This document shows, piece after piece, positions 36,945 to 45,459 of a stretch of DNA of 64,000 bases (positions within the stretch are counted from its first letter, which is position 1; each line of letters starts with the position of its first letter). A program made the position numbers and the translations under genes. A model generated the notes under the pieces. It did no database searches. It saw nothing but the letters and a program-made list of their open reading frames with translations, and was not told the DNA's origin. The DNA lies in the NCBI GenBank assembly GCA_965221755.1, contig OZ244921.1, positions 3,534,001 to 3,598,000 on the forward strand. The letters are read 5' to 3'. This DNA comes from Azophilus sp965221755 (GTDB taxonomy: Bacteria > Pseudomonadota > Gammaproteobacteria > Pseudomonadales > Azotimanducaceae).

Positions 36945-38036
36945 CTACGACCGCCCTTCGACGATGGCGGCAACGGCTTGGGCGATGGCGAGGCTCGCCG
37001 TCAGCCCCGGCGACTCGATGCCGAGCAGGTTGACCAGCCCCGGCACGCCGTGCGCCGCCGGCCCGTCGATTCGGAAGTCCGCCGCCGGAGCGCCGGGGCC
37101 GTTGATCTTCGGGCGAATGCCCGTGTAGCCGGGGTGCAGCCTCGATGCGTCCAAGCCCGGATAGTAGCTGCGAATGGCTTGGATGAAGGCGTCCCGCGCG
37201 CTGTCGTCAAATCCATAGTCGATGCGGTCGATCCAGCAGACGTCGGGGCCGAAGCGGGCTTGGCCGCCGAGGTCGAGGGTGACGTGAACGCCCAATCCGC
37301 CCGGCTCCGCCACCGGATACACGAGGCGTCGGAACGGCGACGGGCCGCTGTAGGCGTAGTAGCGGCCTCGGGCGTAGCCAGCCGCAGGCGCATCCGGCAC
37401 CAGCATCCGGGCGACGTTCGGCGCCTCAAGGCCAGCGCTGTTGACCACCCAGCGGGCATCCAGCTCGCAGCCTTCGGCGGCCACCCGAAGCCGGTCGCCG
37501 TTGCGCTCGATTCGAGCGACCCGGGCGTTCAACGCCAGCGCGCCGCCCAAGCGCTCCAAATCGCCCAACAGGCTCAGCATGAAGCCGTGGGAGTCAATGA
37601 TCCCGGTGGTCGGCGAATGCACGCCGGCCAGCGCGGCGACTTCCGGCTCCAGCGCGTACACGGCCTCCCCATCCAGCCATTCAAGCGCTCCCGCGCCATT
37701 GGCCAAGGCCGACGCGCAATAGCCCTTGAGCGTCTCAAGCTGCGCCTCGCTGGTGGCGACGATGATCTTGCCGCAGCGGCGATGGGCCACCTGATGAGCG
37801 GCGCAGTAGTCGTAGAGCAGCGCTTTGCCGGCCACGCACAGGCGCGCCTTGAGCGACCCCCGGGGGTAGTAGATGCCAGCGTGAATGACCTCGGAGTTGC
37901 GGGAACTGCTCTCGCCGCCGATCACCTCGGCGCGCTCAGCCACCACCACTTCCCAGCCCCTGCCCGCCAGCTCGCGGGCCACCGCCAGACCGACGACCCC
38001 AGCGCCCGCCACCAAGCAGTCGAGGCGTTCAGCCAC
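36945..38036 (-). CDS. FAD-dependent oxidoreductase, L-2-hydroxyglutarate oxidase-like
   Basis: 363 residues from the GTG at 38036, so the dinucleotide motif CLVAGAGVVGLAVARELA is near the N-terminus as expected. Other DAO-family marks: SSSRNSEVIHAGIYYPRGSL, GKIIVATSEAQ, VVNSAGLEA, and the C-terminal GIRPKI and LVNLLGIESPGLTASLAIA. The pattern is that of LhgO-like enzymes, which oxidise L-2-hydroxyglutarate at the membrane. It overlaps the gamma-glutamylcyclotransferase stop by 8 bp, so the two are co-transcribed. Confidence 0.88.
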   Translation of the reverse strand: MAERLDCLVAGAGVVGLAVARELAGRGWEVVVAERAEVIGGESSSRNSEVIHAGIYYPRGSLKARLCVAGKALLYDYCAAHQVAHRRCGKIIVATSEAQLETLKGYCASALANGAGALEWLDGEAVYALEPEVAALAGVHSPTTGIIDSHGFMLSLLGDLERLGGALALNARVARIERNGDRLRVAAEGCELDARWVVNSAGLEAPNVARMLVPDAPAAGYARGRYYAYSGPSPFRRLVYPVAEPGGLGVHVTLDLGGQARFGPDVCWIDRIDYGFDDSARDAFIQAIRSYYPGLDASRLHPGYTGIRPKINGPGAPAADFRIDGPAAHGVPGLVNLLGIESPGLTASLAIAQAVAAIVEGRS

Positions 38037-38634
38037 CGGGCGCGCTGGCGCGGGCGGCGACCGGCGTGCGCGCCAGCCGCTCGAAGTAGTCCGCGGAAAG
38101 ATGGTCCCGGCCGGCAAGCATGTGGGCCAAGTACTCGGCAGGCGGGCTTAGGCCGTCGCGGCGCACGGCGCGATTGGCGAAGTAGGTCCAGGCCCAAATC
38201 ACATCCTCACCGGAGCGCACCTGCACCGCATCGCGCCCGTAGTTCCAAGGCGCCCGCTCGAACGGGTCCATCTTCAGAATTTCATCGGCGCCCGCCAACT
38301 TGTAGAGGACGCCCTCCACCCGCTCGCCGGGAGCGTAGGCGATGTTGGCGTGGGCGGAATTCGGGTGCAGGCGCGACCTGGCGGTCGCGGATGGAGTTTC
38401 GCTTGCGCCAAACTCCGCGCTCTTCGCGTGGGCGGGATTCTGATGGTTTTCCGAGTCCGCAAAACGCGAGACCTTGTCGAACACCAGCCGTCGGTCCTCG
38501 AGCCAAGCCCCGCTGACCGCCATGAAGCGCAGCCCGCGCTGGCGCACCCGCGCCGAATTCATGTTGCTGCCGTAGGCAAAGTAGTGATCAACCGCCGGAA
38601 CGGACAACGCGCTCAACCGCCTTTCCTGATCCAA
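38029..38634 (-). CDS. Gamma-glutamylcyclotransferase with an in-frame repeat insertion
   Basis: 201 residues; the ATG at 38634 overlaps the upstream TusA-like gene by 22 bp. The family core is visible: YFAYGSNMNSARVRQRG (substrate loop), LVFDKVSRFA, then after an interruption ANIAYAPGERVEGVLYKL and the rest of the fold. Relatives join the FxK-S strand to ANI within about ten residues; here about 30 extra residues (ADSENHQNPAHAKSAEFG... to ...ARSRL) are encoded exactly by a copy of the dispersed palindromic repeat, without a frameshift or stop. The enzyme may still fold if the insert is an exposed loop. The family releases 5-oxoproline from gamma-glutamyl compounds. Confidence 0.85.
   Translation of the reverse strand: MDQERRLSALSVPAVDHYFAYGSNMNSARVRQRGLRFMAVSGAWLEDRRLVFDKVSRFADSENHQNPAHAKSAEFGASETPSATARSRLHPNSAHANIAYAPGERVEGVLYKLAGADEILKMDPFERAPWNYGRDAVQVRSGEDVIWAWTYFANRAVRRDGLSPPAEYLAHMLAGRDHLSADYFERLARTPVAARASAPGG
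38370..38464 (-). repeat. Modular palindromic repeat, copy 11, inside a coding gene (class gcgacc)
   Basis: On the minus strand: head tttgcggactcggaaaacca, core ggagtttggcgcaagcgaaa, terminal hairpin gcgacc-gcca-ggtcgc. It lies wholly within the gamma-glutamylcyclotransferase frame. The peptide frame used here is also open in copy 8, which would read AEFRASETPSATVRSR against AEFGASETPSATARSR here. Confidence 0.92.
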
Positions 38635-38858
38635 AACTCGAAGCGGCCGTCCGCAACGCGCCGCTCAATGAGCGCATGGCCCATGAAGCGGCAGAAGTTG
38701 GTGAAGTCCCGCTCCGTGGACGGGTCCGTGGCGACGATGCGCACCACCTCCCCCGCCGCCATGTCACGCACCCGGTTGCGCACGATCATCAGCGGCTCCG
38801 GGCAGAGCAGCCCCGCCGCATCAACGCAGCAATCGAACTCCGGCACTTCGCTCGCCAA
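38613..38858 (-). CDS. TusA/YedF-family sulfurtransferase-like protein
   Basis: About 81 residues with the hallmark LLCPEPLMIVRNRV (CPxP) helix and the second-strand sequence VVRIVATDPSTERDFTNFCRFMGH. TusA proteins relay sulfur for 2-thiouridine in tRNA and other pathways using the Cys of the CPxP motif. There is no ATG in frame: TTG at 38858 or GTG at 38846 must be used. Likely first gene of a three-gene operon with the cyclotransferase and oxidoreductase. Confidence 0.9.
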   Translation of the reverse strand: MASEVPEFDCCVDAAGLLCPEPLMIVRNRVRDMAAGEVVRIVATDPSTERDFTNFCRFMGHALIERRVADGRFEFWIRKGG

Positions 38859-38921
38859 CGCCCATCAACCCATATCCGAAGACGGAGGCGATGCTACCAA
38901 ATTCCCGGTGGAGAGGCGCGG

Positions 38922-38950
38922 GTCGTCTATACTTCTGTCGTCTATACTTC
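38922..38950. repeat. 15-bp tandem duplication over the stop of the HEPN-like gene
   Basis: gtcgtctatacttc occurs at 38922-38935 and again at 38937-38950, separated by one base. The second copy contains the TAG stop (minus strand, 38942-38944) of the neighbouring gene. Confidence 0.85.
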
Positions 38951-39883
38951 CAGTGTTTTCGTGACTTCAATCAAAGCGTCGACCCGGCTAGGAGTCAGGT
39001 CCCGCCTATGAACGGCGTGGTTCCGCACTTCAACGAGGTTCTGAAACCTCACCCGGGTCGCTTGGTCGTTCCAAGCTTTTTCAATCATCTCGCGTAAGCC
39101 CCTGACTTCCTCCGGCGGAATGTCAGCCTTTTTCGCCACCCGTCGTTCCAGTTCACAACCGGCAATCTGTCCCGCTATCTGAGGGTTGCCGGCATCAAGC
39201 AACGCCTTCGCCAGGTCGAGCCTGGGCATGTCCTCGAAAAGCTGCGCCGCCAGATTCCCCATCCGTATGCGCTTGAGCTCCTGATCCTGCTCGAACCCAT
39301 CACAAAGAGCCTTGTACCGGGCAGGGTCAATCTGGTTCTCCAGCTGCTTCTCCACCACCCCCAACTGCAACACCCACAGCGCCACATCCACCTCCGCAGC
39401 CGTCTTGAAGCCGCGGCTTTTCTTCAATTTCTCAAGATCATCCAAGTAGTTTTGATACTTCTTCGCACGGTCCCGGGACGGACCAATCCCGAGCATCTTC
39501 TCCACGGGCGGACTCAAAATTCCATAGCGCTTGGGGTTAATGAACCTCAGGATGACGGATACGATTTCGATTTGGCGAAAGACCTCCAGAAGCTCCTGAA
39601 TCGTCCGTTCCTCCTTCTCCCGGTTCTTGTGCAGGTTATGAAACTTCCAGTGCTTGCTGAGGCTTCGCTCTATTTCGGAACGGCTCGGCCAGTACCCAAA
39701 CTGGTCCGCATTCCAGAATTCGCCATCGCGAATTTTCTCCAAGTCCTCGTAGGTCAACCTGCGGCTTTTGCGTCTTCTGATTTCGGCCGTATGGACCTCC
39801 ATGTCCTTGAAGTTCTGTCGCTTTCCAGTCCGGATCAGCGCAATTTCCGGGTAGAGGCGCTCGCACTCACGCAAGTAGTTCAC
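38942..39883 (-). CDS. Uncharacterised protein with C-terminal HEPN-like RNxxxH motif
   Basis: 313 residues from a GTG at 39883 with a strong gaggaggga ribosome-binding site. I do not recognise the family. It is charged, mostly helical in appearance, without signal or membrane segments. A middle block SVILRFINPKRYGILSPPVE (about 110-129) and DVALWVLQLGVVEKQL precede a C-terminal helical part that ends VRNHAVHRRDLTPSRVDALI; RNHAVH fits the R-x4-H motif of HEPN ribonucleases and toxins. Base composition is visibly less GC-rich than its neighbours, suggesting transfer. A role in defence or toxicity is speculative. Confidence 0.7.
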   Translation of the reverse strand: MNYLRECERLYPEIALIRTGKRQNFKDMEVHTAEIRRRKSRRLTYEDLEKIRDGEFWNADQFGYWPSRSEIERSLSKHWKFHNLHKNREKEERTIQELLEVFRQIEIVSVILRFINPKRYGILSPPVEKMLGIGPSRDRAKKYQNYLDDLEKLKKSRGFKTAAEVDVALWVLQLGVVEKQLENQIDPARYKALCDGFEQDQELKRIRMGNLAAQLFEDMPRLDLAKALLDAGNPQIAGQIAGCELERRVAKKADIPPEEVRGLREMIEKAWNDQATRVRFQNLVEVRNHAVHRRDLTPSRVDALIEVTKTLEV

Positions 39884-39985
39884 TGGCCGTTCCCTCCTCT
39901 CGTTTTTGTCGCCGCCCTCACACCATACTTTTTTTGCCGTCCGATCAGGGCGGGAGAATTTTCAAACTGAGACACTGTCCCAACG

Positions 39986-41437
39986 TCAGGCCGACTGCGC
40001 ACGCCGCACCGCCAACTGCTTAAGAATCTCCGCATGCCGGGCGCGGGTCAGCCGCAGGTGGCTGTAGCACCAAACGGAGAACAGGCCGAACGCAGCGATG
40101 ACCGGACCATAGACCAAGCCGAGATTGACGATGGTCTCCGGCGCGATGTCCGCCGCCGACTGGATGTGGGCGCCACGCGGCCAGGCGATGACGTCCAAGG
40201 CAATGCCCGCAACCACGCCGCCGAGGCCGGAGGTGGCTTTGGCGGAGAACGCGACGGCGGCAAAGAAAGTGCCCTCCCGCCGCTTGCCGGTTTCGAGTTC
40301 GTGCTCATCGACGATGTCGGCGACGATGGAACTGAAGGCGACCAAGGCGTGGGCGGTGCAGACGCCCTGCACGAGGCGCAGAACGGTGAGCAGCACGGCC
40401 AGCGTGGGATCTCCGTTCTCTGGGAACCAATCCATCAGCCGGGCGACGATCGGCGCGGATTGAAACAGCGGAAACGACGTGGCGCCGAATATCAAACCCG
40501 CTTTTTTGCCGAAGCGGCTAAAGAAGGCGGGCGCCATCAGGGTTCCCAGCATCACGCCTACCACGTAGGCGACGATGACCACCAGCATGGTGCCGCGGTC
40601 GAACTCCCAGAAGTAGGTGAACACGTACAGGTCAAGGCCGGAGATGACGCCCACGGCGGCAAACACGATGAGCACGCCCAGGAACAGCCAGCGGAATGAG
40701 CGGTTCTCCCCAGCGGCGCGGATGTCCCTCGCGACGCGCCGCAATGCCTGGCTCACGCTTGGCCGCGGCTCATCCGGCGGTTTGGGCAGCAGCGGGATGA
40801 CCGACCGGGTCCCCCAAGCGCTCCAAAGGATGGAGATCCCCATCAGGATGGACAACAGCATCGCAAAGGGCGCGTAGGCCGCCGCGTTCAACTGCCCGTT
40901 CGCGAATTCCGGGGTGGGGACGAAGAAGACCAGAAAGGCCACGACGAAGGTGAACAGGCTGCCCAGGTAGCTGAAGAACATGCGATAGCCGACCAGCTTC
41001 GAGCGTTCGTGGAAGTCCTCGGTCATCTCGGCGCCGAGCGCGATGTGCGGCACGTGGTAGAGCGACATGGCCAGCCGCGTGGCGTTGGAGAACGCGACCA
41101 TCCACACGAACAGGCCCAGCTCACTGCTGACCAGCGGGTTGAACAGCAGGAAGAACGCCGCCATGAGCGGCAGGATGGAGGCGTACATGAACGGATGGCG
41201 GCGACCCTGCGGCGACTTCCAGTGGTCGGACACGGAGCCCGCGATCGGATCGGTGAAGGCATCGACCACCAACGCGATGCCGACCGCAAGCCCGGCCAGG
41301 GAGCCGGAAACCCCCAGCACCTGGTTGTAGAAAAACAGCAGGAAGGTTGTGAGGGCGACGTTCTTCAACCCTTCGGCGAATTGCCCGGCGCCGAACGCAA
41401 GCTTTACGTCGAAGCGCAGTTTTTCGGGTGCGGCCAT
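39986..41437 (-). CDS. GPH-family (MelB-like) sugar/cation symporter
   Basis: 483 residues from the ATG at 41437. Twelve helices with GPH signatures: FGAGQFAEGLKNVALTTFLL, the helix-2/3 Asp motif VVDAFTDPIAGSVSDHW and SPQGRRHPFMYAS, and a mid-protein GFFSRFGKKAGL-like loop (PAFFSRFGKKAGLIFGATS). GPH carriers move glycosides or related molecules with Na+ or H+. Divergent from TonB receptor 3, so the two may form an outer- and inner-membrane uptake pair for one substrate. Confidence 0.88.
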   Translation of the reverse strand: MAAPEKLRFDVKLAFGAGQFAEGLKNVALTTFLLFFYNQVLGVSGSLAGLAVGIALVVDAFTDPIAGSVSDHWKSPQGRRHPFMYASILPLMAAFFLLFNPLVSSELGLFVWMVAFSNATRLAMSLYHVPHIALGAEMTEDFHERSKLVGYRMFFSYLGSLFTFVVAFLVFFVPTPEFANGQLNAAAYAPFAMLLSILMGISILWSAWGTRSVIPLLPKPPDEPRPSVSQALRRVARDIRAAGENRSFRWLFLGVLIVFAAVGVISGLDLYVFTYFWEFDRGTMLVVIVAYVVGVMLGTLMAPAFFSRFGKKAGLIFGATSFPLFQSAPIVARLMDWFPENGDPTLAVLLTVLRLVQGVCTAHALVAFSSIVADIVDEHELETGKRREGTFFAAVAFSAKATSGLGGVVAGIALDVIAWPRGAHIQSAADIAPETIVNLGLVYGPVIAAFGLFSVWCYSHLRLTRARHAEILKQLAVRRAQSA

Positions 41438-41804
41438 CCAGCGTCCTATGCGGTTGGTTCGTGGCCCATGGGCGCAAAGCCGCGGGCCTTGAGTGGCTTG
41501 ATTGCCCGACGATAGATGATTTGCGGTGCGATGTCCGCTGTTGTTTGCCGCCGTTCCTGCGCGGCCCGCGCAATCGGCAGGCCGCCGGGCGTCTTCATCG
41601 CCTTCCCGACCCCACTCCGCAGCGGACTGAAGACCGGCGGAATCCGGCGGGTTCAATTGGCGATTGATGACGGAGATGGACACCGAGCGCATCGGCTGCG
41701 CCGCGCCACCGCCCAGGAACGGCATGGGAGTGTGCCACATGGAGCTGCGTATGGTAGTTTTCCCATGAGCCAATCAAATCGCCTAACAAGGGGAGGATGG
41801 ACAA
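41438..41804. other. Divergent intergenic region between GPH carrier and TonB receptor 3
   Basis: 367 bp without a convincing gene. It must hold promoters for both neighbours. A long-range inverted pair catggga/tcccatg flanks the stretch just upstream of the receptor, whose ATG has a good aggggaggatgg ribosome-binding site. No repeat copy lies here. Confidence 0.5.
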
Positions 41805-44327
41805 ATGATTCAACCAAGGACGAGCGGCATTGCCGCAGCAGTGGCCGTAGCCGCCTTGATTGGGCTGGCGGGTTCATCGGCCGCGGCTGCCGAGGACATG
41901 GAGCGGGCGGACAACCTCACCATCGAGGAGATCATCGTCACCGCCCGCAAGCGCGAGGAGCGCGCCATTGATGCCCCGGTGGCGGTGGCGGTGATGGGCG
42001 AGGAGGACATCGAGCGCTACAACACCCGCAACCTCACTGAGCTTGGAGCCCGGATTCCGGGCGTTGAGGTGATCCACGGCATGGGTGGCGGCGCAGGCGG
42101 CAACATCACCATCCGCGGCGTCGGCAAGCCCCCCGGCACGGCGGACTACGGCATCGACGCACCGGTTTCGCTGATCATCGACGGCATGCCCTTCTCGCGC
42201 AACCACATGATCATGACCGGCTTTTTCGATTCCGAAGCGGTCGAAGTGCTCAAGGGACCGCAAGCGCTCTATTTCGGCAAGAACAGCCCCGCCGGGGTCA
42301 TCGCCATTCGCAGCAAGTCGCCCGAGGTCGGCGGCGGGATGGAAGGATTCGTGCGGGCATCATACGAGTTCGTGGCCGAAGACCCCGCCATTGAAGCCGG
42401 CCTCAGCCTGCCCGTCGGCGATGCCTTGGCATTCCGGCTGGCGGCGCGCAGGCAGGACATGAAAGGCGGTTGGCTGGAAAACGTGGCACAGCCACTTGAC
42501 CTCAGCGCCCTCTATCCGGGCACCGATTGGCGGACCCGGGGCGCCTCGTACGACGAATACCCAGCCCAAAAGCAAGTGGTGGTGCGTCTCACCACGGTCT
42601 TTGAGCCTAACGAACGATTCAATGCCACACTCAAGAACTTTCGCTCCTACACCAAGCGCAACGATGCCGGCACCACCGTGCTCTACGCCTGCGCGGATGG
42701 TCCGGGCGTCCACCCCACGCACCTCGGCATCTGGCCCGACACCACCCAGACTTGCCCGAATGATCGAGGTCGGCTGGAGCGCTCCGGCGCGCTGCCGCCG
42801 GTCGAAGTGGCCACCAGACTGCCCTACGTCAGCGAGGACGCGCGCTTTCACTACAAGCTGGCCCAGTACGTGCATACGCTGCAAATGAACCTTGAACTGA
42901 ACGACTTCACCCTGTCCTCCGCCACCGGATACTGGGACTACCGGCACCGGGAGTACACCAACTACGGCTACACCAGCTTGGGCATCGTCGCCTCCAAGCA
43001 GGGCGAGTCCGGCAAGGCCTTCACCCAGGAAGTGCGCTTGGCCTCCGGTTTCGATGCTCCCATCAACTTCACGGTCGGAGCGTTTTACGAAAACGGCGAA
43101 CGCATCCTGAATGCCGGCACCCAACTCGTTCCCCCAGCCCTGTTTCTGGCTTTTGGGCTGCCCGTGTCGCCAGTGCCCTACACCGGCCCAGGACCCTACA
43201 ACGGCACCTACATCAACTACCACCAGATCTGGGACAACGACGTGGAGAGCTTCTCCGCGTTCGGCAGCGTTGACTGGCAGGTGACTGAGAAGGTGGAGAT
43301 CTCCGGCGGGTTGCGCTACACGGAGGAGGATCGGGAGGCAATTGGCGGCAATGTCTTCGAGAACAGCAGCTTTTTCGGCTTCGGCCCCGCCGGCTATGTT
43401 TACAACCCCAAGGACAGGTCCGACAACGTTTCGCCGGAAGTCACGGCCAGCTACCGCCTGAACGACGACGTCATGGCCTACATGGCTTACAAGACTGGCT
43501 TCCAGTCGGCAGGCATCTCCAATCCAGGCACCGTGCCCGATCTGTCCGCCCTTCCCGTTGCAGTGCAGAACGACACGCTGATCTTTGACGAAACCACAAT
43601 TGAAGGTTTCGAAGCCGGGCTGAAGGGCACCTTCATGGAAGGACGACTGCGGGCCGACTTGGCTGCGTTCCGGTACGAAGCCAAGGACTTGCAAGTGGGC
43701 ATCTTCAACTCCAACACCACTACCTTCACCCTGCAAAACGCAGCGGTGGCGCACAACTGGGGGTTCGAGGCCAACGCCGTCGCCCAAGCCACGGAGGGTC
43801 TGCAGTTGCGGTTGTCCGGCCAGTACAACCACTTGGAGTATGACGAATGGGAGGACGCCGGATGCCATTCCGTTGACGATGAAATCCCGGCTGCGAACCT
43901 GCCCCGCACAGGTCCGGGCTGCCACGTCGGTCCCGGCGGCGAGAAGATTCAAGATCTTTCCGGCGTGCGCTACGGCAATGCGCCGTTGCAGGTCAACGTT
44001 GGCTTCACCTACGATTGGATGCTGGCCAATGACTGGCGGCTCAGCTTCGACTGGGACACCATCCACCATTCCAAGGGCAAGCGGGTGCTCAACCAGCCCT
44101 TTACGGAAGTGCCCAGCCGCACGGTGACCCATGTGGGGGCGACGCTGCGCCAAGGGGACGCAGCCTGGGAGGCGCGCTTGATCTGCTCCAACTGCTTCAA
44201 CGAGGTCTATGTCCAGAGCATCGGCAACCGACCGCTGGCCAAGATCAACCCGGGGGTGAAGGGCGACATGACGGCGCAGATCGCGCCGCCGCGCCTGGTC
44301 ACGCTGCAGGCCACCTACAGCTTCTAG
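41805..44327 (+). CDS. TonB-dependent outer-membrane receptor 3
   Basis: 840 residues. Signal peptide AVAVAALIGLAGSSAAAAED, TonB box IEEIIVTARKREE (about 41-53), plug domain with VEVLKGPQALYFGKNSPAGV, and a beta barrel ending RLVTLQATYSF. The FGKNSPAG form of the plug motif marks the branch of receptors common in sphingomonad-like and marine bacteria that take up organic molecules rather than siderophores; the substrate is not known. Divergent from a GPH carrier and convergent with a phosphotransferase/Rieske pair, sharing the tetranucleotide ctag as both stop codons. Confidence 0.92.
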   Translation: MIQPRTSGIAAAVAVAALIGLAGSSAAAAEDMERADNLTIEEIIVTARKREERAIDAPVAVAVMGEEDIERYNTRNLTELGARIPGVEVIHGMGGGAGGNITIRGVGKPPGTADYGIDAPVSLIIDGMPFSRNHMIMTGFFDSEAVEVLKGPQALYFGKNSPAGVIAIRSKSPEVGGGMEGFVRASYEFVAEDPAIEAGLSLPVGDALAFRLAARRQDMKGGWLENVAQPLDLSALYPGTDWRTRGASYDEYPAQKQVVVRLTTVFEPNERFNATLKNFRSYTKRNDAGTTVLYACADGPGVHPTHLGIWPDTTQTCPNDRGRLERSGALPPVEVATRLPYVSEDARFHYKLAQYVHTLQMNLELNDFTLSSATGYWDYRHREYTNYGYTSLGIVASKQGESGKAFTQEVRLASGFDAPINFTVGAFYENGERILNAGTQLVPPALFLAFGLPVSPVPYTGPGPYNGTYINYHQIWDNDVESFSAFGSVDWQVTEKVEISGGLRYTEEDREAIGGNVFENSSFFGFGPAGYVYNPKDRSDNVSPEVTASYRLNDDVMAYMAYKTGFQSAGISNPGTVPDLSALPVAVQNDTLIFDETTIEGFEAGLKGTFMEGRLRADLAAFRYEAKDLQVGIFNSNTTTFTLQNAAVAHNWGFEANAVAQATEGLQLRLSGQYNHLEYDEWEDAGCHSVDDEIPAANLPRTGPGCHVGPGGEKIQDLSGVRYGNAPLQVNVGFTYDWMLANDWRLSFDWDTIHHSKGKRVLNQPFTEVPSRTVTHVGATLRQGDAAWEARLICSNCFNEVYVQSIGNRPLAKINPGVKGDMTAQIAPPRLVTLQATYSF

Positions 44328-45424
44328 CCTGCGAAGGGCAACAGATCCAGCAAGCCCAGGTCCTCGGTGACCGCCACCTGCCGGGCGATCATCTGCGACA
44401 TCCAAGCGAAGGCGCGCTCGTTGCCGACGTCCAAGGTGCCGGCAACGACGGTCGCGTAGGCCCAGTTGTGAAGATGGGCGTGGCGGTAGTCCCGCCACGC
44501 CTCCTCAAGCCTGTAGCCGCGCACGCCAAGCCGCGCCAAGCCATCGACGTAGCGCTCAAGCAGGATGCGTTCGTGGCGGCGGCGCACTTCGGTTTGGGTG
44601 CTTTGGCCCAGCAGCAGGGTCACGTCCTGCATGCCGCGCCCGAGCAGCGGTCCCTGCCAATCGATGATCGCCATGGGGTGGTGTTCGGGCGCGGTGCCGT
44701 AAAGCAGGTTCTCCATGCGGAAATCGCCGTGGACCAAGGTGATCGGCGGCCGGTCGAGGAACGCCTGCAGCGGCGCCACCGAGCGTTGGATGCGCGCCCG
44801 GGCCGCCAGCACGGACGCGCTTAGGCTGTCGCCGAACGCCGCCGCCATCCGCTCCCAGCCGGACGCCGTGCCCGCCTGCATGTTGCGGGCGTGCTGGCTG
44901 CCGCAGACATGGGGAATCCAGGCGATGCCGTCCACCTGCTGCCAAAAGGCGGCATGCAGCTTGGCCAGTTCGTCAATGGCGAGCTCGGTCTCCTCAAGGG
45001 TGGCGCCGACGATCTGGTCGCCCACCCGGTAGGCGGCCAAGTCCTCCATCAGGATGATGAAGTTGTCGCCGTCGAGCTCGGTCAGGTAGGTGGCCGGACA
45101 GGCCGCTGCGGTCAGCTGATCCAGTTCGGCAAAGTAGCGCACCTCCCGTTCGTAGAGATTGAAGTCCATGGCGATTTGCCGGTTGGTGGGGTTGCGCGAC
45201 GGGTATTTGGCGATGAAGGAAGCCGGCGCCCCCGCCGCAGGCCCCGAATAGGCGGGCGCCAAGCGCGACAGCTCGCTCATCATGCCCACGCCCTCCCCCA
45301 CTTGGCGGACTTCCAGCGCATCGATGGCAACGTTCGGCGGCAGCAGGCCGGTTGCCCGCAGCGCCTCGGTCAGCCACTTCGGGGTCAGGCCCGAGGGCAT
45401 CGGCGGCAAGGGCGAGGCGGTCAT
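44324..45424 (-). CDS. APH/ecdysteroid-kinase-like phosphotransferase
   Basis: 366 residues from the ATG at 45424. Kinase-fold signatures are the Brenner-type catalytic loop LVHGDFRMENLLY and the metal-binding MAIIDWQGPLLGRGMQD, with an N-lobe Lys in ASFIAKYPS. Relatives are often found beside acyl-CoA dehydrogenases or aromatic/steroid catabolic genes, rather than being antibiotic kinases. It lies 35 bp downstream of the Rieske oxygenase gene on the same strand, so both are probably co-transcribed; the substrate is unknown. Confidence 0.85.
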   Translation of the reverse strand: MTASPLPPMPSGLTPKWLTEALRATGLLPPNVAIDALEVRQVGEGVGMMSELSRLAPAYSGPAAGAPASFIAKYPSRNPTNRQIAMDFNLYEREVRYFAELDQLTAAACPATYLTELDGDNFIILMEDLAAYRVGDQIVGATLEETELAIDELAKLHAAFWQQVDGIAWIPHVCGSQHARNMQAGTASGWERMAAAFGDSLSASVLAARARIQRSVAPLQAFLDRPPITLVHGDFRMENLLYGTAPEHHPMAIIDWQGPLLGRGMQDVTLLLGQSTQTEVRRRHERILLERYVDGLARLGVRGYRLEEAWRDYRHAHLHNWAYATVVAGTLDVGNERAFAWMSQMIARQVAVTEDLGLLDLLPFAG

Positions 45425-45459
45425 TGCCGGGCGCCGCCGAGTCGCCAGCCAATCCGGCC

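Noticed and set aside
39930..39965. Hairpin plus A-run between the GPH carrier and the HEPN-like gene as a terminator
   Set aside because: For minus-strand transcripts the run after the stem is A rather than T, and the stem contains a mismatch.
42360..44498. 712-residue open frame on the minus strand
   Set aside because: It is antisense to TonB receptor 3, has no family motifs, and is explained by the high GC content that leaves long shadow frames.
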